Assembly: GCA_046351325.1 (NCBI GenBank)
Contig: JAXLYR010000014.1
Span: 1 to 64,000, forward strand
Direction of reading: 5' to 3'
Length of the DNA stretch: 64,000 bases
DNA from: Xiheicaenibacterium sp046351325
GTDB lineage: Bacteria; Myxococcota_A; Polyangia; Polyangiales; Polyangiaceae
How positions within the stretch are numbered: the stretch's first letter is position 1; each line of letters starts with the position of its first letter. The position numbers and the translations under genes were made by a program. This document shows positions 18,153 through 26,067 of this stretch, in pieces. Below the pieces are notes generated by a model, which was not told the origin of the DNA, did no database searches, and saw only the letters and a program-made list of their open reading frames with translations.

Positions 18153-18200
18153 AGTTTGAGACGGCCCGCTTCTGGTCAGTCTCAAGTTCGAACTTGAGAC
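18153..18200. promoter_or_regulatory. Perfect 22-bp palindrome plus half-site upstream of the sigma-factor gene
   Basis: The arms GTCTCAAGTTC (18179-18189) and GAACTTGAGAC (18190-18200) are exact complements with no spacer. A related half-site, AGTTTGAGAC, lies at 18153-18162 and shares TTGAGAC with the right arm. The symmetry and position suggest a dimeric regulator binding site controlling the sigma-factor gene. Confidence 0.6.
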
Positions 18201-18244
18201 AACCGATCGGATTCGTGGCGCCGCGCAATTTCGTGTTTGTGAGC

Positions 18245-18260
18245 TGGCACGCAAGTCGCT
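18245..18260 (+). promoter_or_regulatory. Possible sigma-54 -24/-12 promoter element
   Basis: TGGCACGCAAGTCGCT keeps the GG and GC dinucleotides with exactly ten bases between and differs from the consensus TTGC at one base. It lies too close to the ATG at 18278 for a normal leader, so it is either chance or implies a very short leader. Confidence 0.25.
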
Positions 18261-18277
18261 CTATGCGGTGCAACGCC

Positions 18278-18988
18278 ATGCTGAACCACCAAGCGACCGT
18301 GCGTGAAACCGACCCCCAGGCTGTTGTTCGCGATTTCACGCCGATGATTCAGCGCCTCGCGCACAGCCTCCTGCACCGACTACCCCAGCGGGTGTTGGTG
18401 GACGACCTCGTGGGTGCTGCGTTCGTCGCTCTGGCCGAGCTCTGCACCCGCCATCCTGACATGCCGTTGGCGGAGTTCGAGCGGTTGGCGCTCCCCCGCC
18501 TCCGCGGCGCAATGTTGGATGAGATTCGGGCGAACGACCCGCTCTCGCGTCGCATGCGCCACCGCGTGAAGGCTATCGCTCGGGCGCAGCAGCGTACGTC
18601 GATGGCGCTCGGTCGACGACCCAGCGACCAGGAAGTGGCAGCCGCCGCCTCGCTGTCGATGCAGGCTTACACCGCCGCGTTGAGCGTGGCTCACCAGTCG
18701 GCGAACACCGTGAATCTCGACCAAGGTGAGGTCGAGGTCACCGACGTTCGCGAGCGCGGGCCTGAAGAGCACGTGGTGTGGACGCACCGGCTCGAGCGGT
18801 TGCATCGCGCGCTGGCAGCGCTCCCCGAGCGCCATCGCAGGATCCTCGAGCTCTACTACGGCGAGGACATGACCCTTCGACAAATCGGCGGGATGCTCGG
18901 CGTGACCGAGGCGCGAATCTCCCAGCTCGTGTCGGAGTCGGTTCAGCGACTCCGAACGGGGTGCGTCTCGATGCCCCCGCCGCGCTGA
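18278..18988 (+). CDS. Sigma-70 family sigma factor, FliA/WhiG type
   Basis: From ATG 18278 the protein is 236 residues. Region 2 is visible in VDDLVGAAFVALAELCTRH and in LPRLRGAMLDEIRANDPLSRRMR. Region 3 is LGRRPSDQEVAAAASLSMQAYTAAL. Region 4 is ALPERHRRILELYYGEDMTLRQIGGMLGVTEARISQLVSESV, containing the -35-binding helix-turn-helix. This is the FliA/WhiG layout with regions 2, 3 and 4 and no region 1. An in-frame ATG at 18263 is an alternative start. The regulon is unknown; the cyclic-nucleotide-binding gene follows 72 bases on. Confidence 0.82.
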   Translation: MLNHQATVRETDPQAVVRDFTPMIQRLAHSLLHRLPQRVLVDDLVGAAFVALAELCTRHPDMPLAEFERLALPRLRGAMLDEIRANDPLSRRMRHRVKAIARAQQRTSMALGRRPSDQEVAAAASLSMQAYTAALSVAHQSANTVNLDQGEVEVTDVRERGPEEHVVWTHRLERLHRALAALPERHRRILELYYGEDMTLRQIGGMLGVTEARISQLVSESVQRLRTGCVSMPPPR

Positions 18989-19060
18989 CGATGATGTGCG
19001 CGCGCTGCGAATAGTCGTCGGAACCGAGCTTTTGGTGTACCAACGACAACGAGCGCCACT

Positions 19061-20401
19061 GTGAGACCGCCCGTCCTTCCCGGCTCGAGCCTTCCCGAGG
19101 AGTCGCCCGTCGACCGCGCGTTGTCGCTGGCGCTCGCGGGTGAACGTGACGCTGCGCTGCGATGGTCGGCTGCGATCTTACGGGATGACCCGACGATGCC
19201 GACCGCCCTGTGTTTGACGGGGCGCCTCTTGGGTGAGGGGGGCCGAGGCGAGGCCGCGCGAGAGGCTTGCACGACAGCTGTCGGCTGCGCGATCGACCAA
19301 GAGAACCTGGTGCTCGCCGTGGTCGCCGCGCGCGAGGCCGAACGCTTCGGCGGCACCATCGGACCGCTGTTCGACCAGATCGCTCGCGCTTTCTGCAAGG
19401 GCTCGGCGCAGCACGGTAAGGGTGCGCACCCGCCCATACCGCTGCCGCCGGCCGCGAGCTTCAACCCGCTGCCGAGCGCGCTCTCCGGTGTTTTGCTCAA
19501 CAACAAAGCACTCGAGTTGATCCACAACTCGACCCGGCGATTCTCGGAGCGAGCTCGCCCCCCGATCTCGGCAGTCCCGCTTTTCTCGAATTTGGATGAA
19601 GAGGGGCTCCGCATCCTCATCGAGGCGCTGAGACCACATTGGGTGGCTGCAGGTCACACGATCATCGAGCAAGGGACTCCTGGGCGTGAGGCTTACTGGG
19701 TCGCGCGCGGTGAGCTCGAAGCTCGTCGAGAGCTCCCCAATGGCCAGACCATCAGCCTCGCGATGCTGACGAGCGGCTCGCTGTTCGGAGAGATGGCGCT
19801 CCTCTCCAAAGCCCCACGCGCGAGCGCGGTCGTCGCGCAGCGGCCGTCGATCGTCGCGGCGATCGACAAGGCAGACCTCGACAAGGCCGCGCAACGTCAA
19901 CCTGCGATCGCGATCGAGCTGGGCGAACACTGCCGCGATCGAATGGTGCAGAACCTCCTGCGCACGAGCGAGGTCTTGCGCGTCGTCCCGCAGTCGGACC
20001 TGCCCGCACTGGTCGCGAAATTCAAGATCGCCTGCTTCGAGAAGCAGGAGCGGCTCGTCGTTCAGGACGAGTTCCCGACGGGGCTCTTCATCATCGCGTC
20101 GGGTGAGGTCGCCGTGGTTCGCCGTGAGCCGGAGGGTGACCCGCTGGTTCTCAAGTCCCTCGGTTTTGGCGAGGTCGTGGGCGAGGTAGCGGCCATCCTT
20201 CGTCGCAAGACGAGCGCGGATGTGCTCGCCGTTCACCCGACGGTCACGCTCTTCCTCCCGACGAACGAGCTCTTGGGCTTGGTCCGCGAGCACCCCGTCA
20301 TCCTGGCGCAGCTCTACCTGCTCGCCGTGCATCGCGATGAAGAGACGCGCGCCATCCTCGACGAGGACGTGAGCGAGGCTGGCGACGTCGATTTGGTTTG
20401 A
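19061..20401 (+). CDS. Dual cyclic-nucleotide-binding-domain protein with TPR-like N-terminus
   Basis: This 446-residue cytoplasmic protein starts at GTG 19061. Residues 15-90 look like one or two TPR-type helical hairpins (ALSLALAGERDAALRWSAAILRDDP). Two cNMP-binding-fold domains follow. The first, about 165-290, has VPLFSNLDEEGLRILIEAL and SLFGEMALLSKAPRASAVV. The second, about 300-420, has FPTGLFIIASGEVAVVRR and GFGEVVGEVAAILRRKTSADV. There is no catalytic or DNA-binding domain, so it is probably a sensor or adaptor. Whether it binds cAMP or cGMP is not certain: the FGEMALL segment of domain 1 is close to the phosphate-binding cassette, and domain 2 is less conserved. Confidence 0.82.
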   Translation: MRPPVLPGSSLPEESPVDRALSLALAGERDAALRWSAAILRDDPTMPTALCLTGRLLGEGGRGEAAREACTTAVGCAIDQENLVLAVVAAREAERFGGTIGPLFDQIARAFCKGSAQHGKGAHPPIPLPPAASFNPLPSALSGVLLNNKALELIHNSTRRFSERARPPISAVPLFSNLDEEGLRILIEALRPHWVAAGHTIIEQGTPGREAYWVARGELEARRELPNGQTISLAMLTSGSLFGEMALLSKAPRASAVVAQRPSIVAAIDKADLDKAAQRQPAIAIELGEHCRDRMVQNLLRTSEVLRVVPQSDLPALVAKFKIACFEKQERLVVQDEFPTGLFIIASGEVAVVRREPEGDPLVLKSLGFGEVVGEVAAILRRKTSADVLAVHPTVTLFLPTNELLGLVREHPVILAQLYLLAVHRDEETRAILDEDVSEAGDVDLV

Positions 20402-20416
20402 GCCCCAACGAATCGG

Positions 20417-21817
20417 TCAACCGCGGGCGCTGAGCCGCTGATCGAGCGCGCGGTGGATGCCGTCGAGGGCACGCTGAGGCTCGGGATCGATTGCGACCGG
20501 CACGTTGCGATATGCACCCGCGCCGCCGCCGTCGCCGAGCTCGAGTGAGGCGTCGTGATACGCGGCCTTCGTGTCGGTGAACTTCAGCCCGTGTGCGGTA
20601 CTGACGACGACGACCCTGTCGAGCGGGCGGATCGCCCCCTTCGCCACGAGTGCCTCGAGGCAGGCGAGGGCGACGCCCGTCTGCGGGCAGTTGAAGAGCC
20701 CCGTGCGATCGGCCCGCGCGCTCGCCTCGGCGAGGGCTCGCTCGCTCGCCTGCTCGACGACTCCGCGTGTGGCCGCGAGGGCGCGCACGGCCTTGGGTAG
20801 GGATACGGGAGCGCCGATGCGGATGGCCGACGCGAGGGTCGCGAGCGGTGTCATGGGTTCGTAGTCGGCCTCGGTGAGGGTGCGGCCGTGAGCCTCCGCC
20901 TTCTTGAACGCGACGTAGAGCGGGTTTGCGTGCTCCGCTTGGCAGCACACGAGGCGCGGCACCTCGTCGACGACGCCCGCCTCGACCAAGTCGAGGAAGC
21001 CCTTCGCGATGGCCGAGATGTTGCCGAGGTTGCCGCCAGGTACGAGGACCCAGTCGGGCACGCGCCAATCGAATTGCTGGACGATCTCGTAGGCCACGGT
21101 CTTCTGGCCCTCGATGCGGAGGCTGTTCATCGAGTTCGCCAGGTAGATTGTCGGGTCCTTCGCGAGCTCCTTGACGACGCGCATGCAGCCGTCGAAGTCC
21201 GTATCGAGCGCGCAGACGAGCGCGTCGTTGGCGAGCGGTTGAACGAGCTGCGCGGCGGAGATCTTGCCGCGAGGCAAAAGGACGATGACCGGGATGCCAG
21301 CTGCAGCGCCGAACGCCGCGAGCGCAGCAGAGGTATCGCCCGTCGACGCGCACGCGACCGCCCGGATGGGTTTGCCCTCGCGGATGGCTTGCCGCACGGT
21401 GGAGACGAGCACCGTCATGCCGAGGTCCTTGAACGAGCCGGTGTGGCTCGTACCGCACTGCTTCACCCACAAGTCCTGAAGGCCGAGCGATGCGCCGTAG
21501 CGCTCGGCCCAGAAGAGGTTCGAGTTGCCCTCGAAGAGCGACACCACGAGCGTCGGGTCGAGGTGGGGTTGGACCCACTCGAGCTTGCTCCAAACCCCGC
21601 TGCCGTGCGGGTAGTGCGTGCGGCCGTAGCGACTGTCGAAGAGCTCGCGCCACCCCGCTGGCGAGCGAGCGGCGCGCCAGGCATCCGTGTCGTGGCGAAC
21701 CTCGAGCAGGCCCCCGGAGCGCGAGGTGTAGACCACGTCGGTGAGCGGGTAGCGCTCGGATGCGTCGTCCAGCGCTTGAAACCAGGCTGAGAAGCTCGGC
21801 GAGGGCGCGGCGGTCAT
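20417..21817 (-). CDS. thrC: Threonine synthase
   Basis: This 466-residue PLP enzyme converts O-phosphohomoserine to threonine. The PLP lysine is in SHTGSFKDLGM at Lys130, the phosphate-binding region is VPGGNLGNISA, and SLFEGNSNLF and ACASTGDTSAALAAF are also typical. The length and N-terminal extension fit the plant/yeast-like fold-type II threonine synthases. Its ATG overlaps the stop of the OPT transporter by four bases (ATGA), so the two are translated from one mRNA. Pairing of amino-acid synthesis with peptide uptake is plausible but not proven. Confidence 0.93.
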   Translation of the reverse strand: MTAAPSPSFSAWFQALDDASERYPLTDVVYTSRSGGLLEVRHDTDAWRAARSPAGWRELFDSRYGRTHYPHGSGVWSKLEWVQPHLDPTLVVSLFEGNSNLFWAERYGASLGLQDLWVKQCGTSHTGSFKDLGMTVLVSTVRQAIREGKPIRAVACASTGDTSAALAAFGAAAGIPVIVLLPRGKISAAQLVQPLANDALVCALDTDFDGCMRVVKELAKDPTIYLANSMNSLRIEGQKTVAYEIVQQFDWRVPDWVLVPGGNLGNISAIAKGFLDLVEAGVVDEVPRLVCCQAEHANPLYVAFKKAEAHGRTLTEADYEPMTPLATLASAIRIGAPVSLPKAVRALAATRGVVEQASERALAEASARADRTGLFNCPQTGVALACLEALVAKGAIRPLDRVVVVSTAHGLKFTDTKAAYHDASLELGDGGGAGAYRNVPVAIDPEPQRALDGIHRALDQRLSARG

Positions 21818-23715
21818 TTGCCCCCCAAAGTGGCGAGGAGACCGAGCACGCCGATCACCAACGCCGCGAGAGACTCACCGCCGATGAGGCCGCCGCCGAC
21901 GAGCGAGGTCGTGCTCATGTCTTCGGGGAGGGCCTGCTCCTCCTTCGCGTTGGGCTCAGGCCCCGCGCTCTCCGCCGGCGCCTTCTTCTTCGCGCGACGA
22001 CGATCCTCGAGCTCGTTGTAGGCCGAGCTGAAGGCGCCACCGACGCCGAACCACATCGCTGTCGCGAAGTTTACGAAGCCACCGAAGCTCGAGGCGTAGG
22101 GGCTCGGCAAGAGCACCGCATCGACGAGGAAGTCGACGACATAGCCGTTCTCGCCGCTGACCTTGAAGGCCTTGTACTTCTCGCTCGCCTTCAGGAATTT
22201 GCGCGCGACCTCAATCAAGAATCCGAAGCAGAGCCCGCCTAAAAGGAGCTTCGTCTTTCTCGAGTCGGGGTGGGTGATGCCCTCCACCGCGCCTACGAAC
22301 TTGTAAGTCATCGCGCTCTGCCACTGCTCGATTTTGACGTCGTGGTTCGTGAACTGGTTCACGCTGAGGAGCGGGTACGCATCCATGAAGAGCTTGGTGA
22401 TGACGACGGCGCAGACCGCGCCCATCGTCACGCCGATGACCTGGTAGCGGAACTGCGTGATGCGGTTCGAGCCGAGTCGCCAGCCGGTCGAGCGGTCCTG
22501 TTGCATGTCGCACGCAACCGAGGTCGAGACCAAGAGCACCGAGCCCGCGAGCAGGCCCGTGCCCCCGTCCTTCAAACCAATCAGCGTCATGAGGACGATG
22601 CTGACGACGAACGCGCTCGAGATCGGATTGGAGTCGCTTATGCCGAGCGAGATGCCGTTCACCATCACGAAGAGGAAACTCAGCGCGACGACGAACAGCA
22701 TGAAGTGGATAGGGACATGCATGACGCGCGTACCGACCACGAGCACGGCAAGCGCCCAGAACCCGACCCAAGCGAAGAGGCGCGTGGAGCTCATGTTCTG
22801 GGGCGTCTGCGGTTCGCCGTCGGCGGCGGTGCGATAGGCGCCTTGCTCGGCGTCGGCCTCGACGCGCTTGTCGCGTAGGCGCTTGAACGCTGTATAAAGA
22901 ATGATCGAGATGTCGACGACGGCAGCGCCCATGATGGTGCCGAGCGCGACCAGAAAGCCGACCTTGCGGAATGGGTCCTCCGGGCCGAGCAGGCCCTTGC
23001 TTCGCAGAAAGGGCGTGAGCAGCTCACCGACGACGCCTACGACGACGGCTGGGATGGTCACACGCGCGCCGACGACCATGCCGGCGCCGACCGTCGACGC
23101 GCTGAACTGGAGCTTGGCCACGGCGGCGAGCGCCTCGACCTTCTCGAGGAGCAGCGTCCCACCGAAGCCGACCCCAGTACCCGCGCCCAGCTGGCCGACG
23201 CTGCGCTTGAGGAGCTTCTTGTCGGTGAGGGCTCGCAGGATGTTCGCGACCGCGAGGCCCGAGGGATATGTGAGCTGCATGCGATCGACGAGCATCGGCG
23301 TGTAGAGCATGCCGACGCCGACGCCGAACATCCCGATGCAGAGGAAGTAGAGGATGAGCTTCCACACTTCGGGCGCAGGCATGCCGATCCACACCATCGC
23401 CTGCGTGAGCACGCCCATCGCGGCCATGCTCGCGACGCTCGCGGCCATGGTCTGCATGTAGTTCGCGCCGTGCTTCCCCTCGGGGCCGTAGCCGTACGTG
23501 ACCACGCTGCCGAGGATGCCGGCGAGCACCTGGCCGCCGACGAAGAACCCGAGGCTGAAGTTCATGTAAGCGGCGGTGATGCCGCCCAGCGGCCCCAGGA
23601 TGAAGATGGCCACCGCGCCGAGGAGGAGGTGGTATTTCACCGACCCGATGGGCGGCAGGAGGCCTCGCTTGGCGGAGCCCTCGCGAGAGGGTGATGACGT
23701 CGTCGCCTCGGACAT
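21814..23715 (-). CDS. OPT family oligopeptide/metal-chelate transporter
   Basis: From ATG 23715 the protein is 633 residues with about 14-16 hydrophobic segments. Characteristic stretches are GGITAAYMNFSLGFFVGGQ, MQLTYPSGLAVANILRAL (the OPT PxG-type loop), GAGMVVGARVTIPAVVVG and a late GGGLIGGESLAALVIG. OPT proteins import small peptides, peptide-modified molecules or iron-siderophore complexes using proton flow. A start 12 codons upstream would overlap less well with the divergent gene, so I chose the MSEATT start. It is the first gene of a two-gene operon with thrC. Confidence 0.9.
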   Translation of the reverse strand: MSEATTSSPSREGSAKRGLLPPIGSVKYHLLLGAVAIFILGPLGGITAAYMNFSLGFFVGGQVLAGILGSVVTYGYGPEGKHGANYMQTMAASVASMAAMGVLTQAMVWIGMPAPEVWKLILYFLCIGMFGVGVGMLYTPMLVDRMQLTYPSGLAVANILRALTDKKLLKRSVGQLGAGTGVGFGGTLLLEKVEALAAVAKLQFSASTVGAGMVVGARVTIPAVVVGVVGELLTPFLRSKGLLGPEDPFRKVGFLVALGTIMGAAVVDISIILYTAFKRLRDKRVEADAEQGAYRTAADGEPQTPQNMSSTRLFAWVGFWALAVLVVGTRVMHVPIHFMLFVVALSFLFVMVNGISLGISDSNPISSAFVVSIVLMTLIGLKDGGTGLLAGSVLLVSTSVACDMQQDRSTGWRLGSNRITQFRYQVIGVTMGAVCAVVITKLFMDAYPLLSVNQFTNHDVKIEQWQSAMTYKFVGAVEGITHPDSRKTKLLLGGLCFGFLIEVARKFLKASEKYKAFKVSGENGYVVDFLVDAVLLPSPYASSFGGFVNFATAMWFGVGGAFSSAYNELEDRRRAKKKAPAESAGPEPNAKEEQALPEDMSTTSLVGGGLIGGESLAALVIGVLGLLATLGGK

Positions 23716-23743
23716 GGGGCAGACGGTGCCGGAGATCCTGAAG

Positions 23744-24847
23744 ATGATCAATCACCTCGGGTGTGCGTCGGCGGCGTTGATCACGCTCGCGGCGTGCGCG
23801 GGCAGCGCCGATGGTGGTGGCGCCGGGGGCTCGAGTGGCAGCGCGAGCACGAGCAGCGCGGGAGGCGCCGGCCTCGCGAGCGTGGGCGGCGCGCAAGGCG
23901 TTGGCGGTGCCGTCGACGCTGCGCCGGCTCCCCCCGAAAACCTCGTCTTTTACCTCACCGGCGAAGCTGCGGACGCCGCCGTTCCGACCGCGACCCCGGA
24001 GGTCGTGCTCATGGGTGGCGGCGCGGATGTGGACGCAATCTTCGAGCGATGGGCGACGCTCGTTCCAGGGGGTGACGTCGTCGTGCTCCGCGCCTCGGGC
24101 GCCGACGGTTACAACGCTTATCTCTTCGACGACATCGGTGGCTTCGATTCGGTCGAGACGCTGCTCGTGACGACACCCGAGCTCGCGAACGACGACTACG
24201 TGGCCTATCGGCTCGGCCACGCCGAGGCCATCTTCATCGCTGGAGGCGACCAGGCCGCGTACGTGGCCGCGTGGAAGGGGACGCGCCTCTTCGACGAGCT
24301 CGAGGCTGCGGTCGCGCGCGGCGCAGTCGTCGGAGGAACGAGCGCGGGCGCAGCGATCCTCGGGGACGTCGCGTTCACGGCGTTGGAGGGGACGGTCTAC
24401 TCCGACGAGGCGCTCGCGGATCCTTACAACGCGTACATGACCTTCGACGCGGACCTGTGCGATCTCGACGTGGGCCTCGGGGGGGCGATCGTCGACACGC
24501 ATTTTTCGGCGCGCGACCGAATGGGTCGGCTCGTCGGGTTTGTCGCGCGCACGCTCGAGGACGGCGCCGCGCCGCCCGCGATCGGCATTGGCGTCGACGA
24601 AGCGACCGCGCTCGTCGTCGGGGCGGGGGGAGCCTCGACCGTGTTCGGTGCAGGCTCCGTGTACGTCGTCGTCCAAACCGAGAAGAGCGCAGTCTGCGAC
24701 CCCGGCGCGCCGCTCGAGGTCGTGGGTGACACGCTGTATAAGCTACGCGCCGGCGACACGATCGACCTCGCCACCCGGACGGCATCGGTCGCTTCGAGCT
24801 CGCTCGGCGCGAGCGGCGGCGTCACAGTCCCCGCCGATCCATATTGA
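23744..24847 (+). CDS. Cyanophycinase-like (peptidase S51 family) lipoprotein
   Basis: The 367-residue protein has a lipoprotein signal (MINHLGCASAALITLAAC) and a Gly/Ala linker. The fold is that of S51 serine peptidases/type 1 glutamine amidotransferase-like proteins: VVLMGGGADVDAIFERW, AEAIFIAGGDQAAYV, and the nucleophile elbow GGTSAGAAIL. THFSARDRMGRLVGFV and GIGVDEATALVV are cyanophycinase-like. Cyanophycinases cut multi-L-arginyl-poly-aspartate outside the cell; here the substrate is inferred only. The start is 28 bases from the divergent OPT gene. An in-frame ATG at 23714 would overlap it. Confidence 0.85.
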   Translation: MINHLGCASAALITLAACAGSADGGGAGGSSGSASTSSAGGAGLASVGGAQGVGGAVDAAPAPPENLVFYLTGEAADAAVPTATPEVVLMGGGADVDAIFERWATLVPGGDVVVLRASGADGYNAYLFDDIGGFDSVETLLVTTPELANDDYVAYRLGHAEAIFIAGGDQAAYVAAWKGTRLFDELEAAVARGAVVGGTSAGAAILGDVAFTALEGTVYSDEALADPYNAYMTFDADLCDLDVGLGGAIVDTHFSARDRMGRLVGFVARTLEDGAAPPAIGIGVDEATALVVGAGGASTVFGAGSVYVVVQTEKSAVCDPGAPLEVVGDTLYKLRAGDTIDLATRTASVASSSLGASGGVTVPADPY

Positions 24848-24858
24848 GGCTCACGAAC

Positions 24859-25911
24859 ATGATGGGGCGGGGACCAATCTCGGGAGCGCTCGCGGCGCTG
24901 GCCATCGTGGGTTGCTCGGCCGAGGGGAATCCCGCGTCGCACGCGCGCTCGAGCGCGCAGTCCGCGTCGGTCGCAACGAGCACGAGCGCGGCTGCGAGCG
25001 CGAGCGTCGTCAGCGCGAGCTCGAGCGCAGCCGTTGCGGAGAGCTCCGCGCCCGTCGCGCTCGAGGTCACGCGAAAGCGGGCGCAGCTCGTTCTCTTCCC
25101 CGAGGGGGTTCCGTCCTCGTGTGACGAGGCGGACGCGGGCTTCGTGCGGTGTCTGGTCGCGGCGCGGTTCGAGGGGCACGCCAGCGAGCAGAAGGCCGCG
25201 CTCGCGCTCTTCGACGAGCTCGGGGACGTCGTGGGTCTCGAGTCCGAGCAGGACATGGATGGTGGCTTCCGCGGCACGATTCACCTCGTGCCCGAGCTGC
25301 CCGTGGGCAAGCACGCCAAGCACCTCGAGTGGGTGCTCGGCGCGGGCCGACAGATCGAAGCGTTCCTCAAGGGGCTCGAGGAACGCGCGAAGAGCCCGCC
25401 GTCCTATCGGCATCGCGCGCTCGCGTTTCGGTTCATGCGCAGCGTCGGCCGAACGACGCCGTCGGCGTACGCTGCGTCGTGGGAGGTCGGCTACAACGTG
25501 TCGGGCTCGCTCAACACGTCGGCCGACGCCGTGCGCGACACCCTCTTCCACGAGGTGTTTCACCTCAACGACGAGGAGCACGGAAACTGGTCGCGGCGCG
25601 TGCTCGGTCCGATGGTCGACCGCATCGCAGAGAAGTGCGGGACGAAGACCGCGTGCCTCGCGCCGTACGCGCCGTTCAAGACGATGGTGCGCGGCGGGAC
25701 GTATTACGCCTTCACGCCGAACAACGGGGACATGTCCCACGAGTACGCGGCCGAGCTCGCGACCCGCTACTTCCTCGAGCAGCGCGCGGCGCTCGCCGGC
25801 GGGACCTACCCAGGCGGGTGGTTCAAGTGTGGGGCGGCCGAGAACGCCGAGGCCTACGCCGCCATCGCGAAGGAGTTCTTCGCGGGCGTCGATCTCACCG
25901 TTTGCAAGTGA
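24859..25911 (+). CDS. Lipoprotein with HExxH metalloprotease-like motif
   Basis: This 350-residue lipoprotein (MMGRGPISGALAALAIVGC) has a Ser/Ala-rich linker of about 50 residues and then a compact domain. The key motif is DTLFHEVFHLNDEEHG: an HExxH zinc site followed by Asp/Glu residues. A downstream SHEYAAELATRYFLEQ could give the third ligand. This looks like a gluzincin-type peptidase or an inactive relative, with no named family. It begins 11 bases after the cyanophycinase-like gene, so it may be in the same operon. TTG 24844, overlapping the previous stop, is an alternative start. Confidence 0.72.
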   Translation: MMGRGPISGALAALAIVGCSAEGNPASHARSSAQSASVATSTSAAASASVVSASSSAAVAESSAPVALEVTRKRAQLVLFPEGVPSSCDEADAGFVRCLVAARFEGHASEQKAALALFDELGDVVGLESEQDMDGGFRGTIHLVPELPVGKHAKHLEWVLGAGRQIEAFLKGLEERAKSPPSYRHRALAFRFMRSVGRTTPSAYAASWEVGYNVSGSLNTSADAVRDTLFHEVFHLNDEEHGNWSRRVLGPMVDRIAEKCGTKTACLAPYAPFKTMVRGGTYYAFTPNNGDMSHEYAAELATRYFLEQRAALAGGTYPGGWFKCGAAENAEAYAAIAKEFFAGVDLTVCK

Positions 25912-26067
25912 GTGCACCGGGGTGAGTGGTGGGTGGCCCACCCCGGATCGCGATTGAACCAGGGTGGAGATTGTCGAAAATTTGGAGGCACCCGGGAATC
26001 TGCGCGCAGGGAGGCAATGTGTCGCGAGGTGGGATATGGCCCGCGATGTGCTCTAGGCGCCGACAAC

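Larger units (their letters stand above)
17750..18277. other. Long intergenic region between hcp and the sigma-factor gene
   Basis: This 528-base stretch holds the divergent control region. It contains a nine-T run near 17951-17959, a GTTAC pentamer at 17766-17770 close to hcp, a perfect 22-bp palindrome at 18179-18200, and a sigma-54-like element at 18245-18260. I see no convincing gene; an open frame from ATG 18119 would place the palindrome inside coding sequence. Confidence 0.6.

Noticed and set aside
18119..18277. N-terminal extension of the sigma factor from ATG 18119
   Set aside because: The extra residues have no sigma-factor similarity and would place a perfect 22-bp palindrome in coding sequence.
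23024..24676. A 550-codon open frame on the minus strand
   Set aside because: It is antisense to the cyanophycinase-like gene and out of frame with the transporter; composition is Arg/His-rich with no motif.
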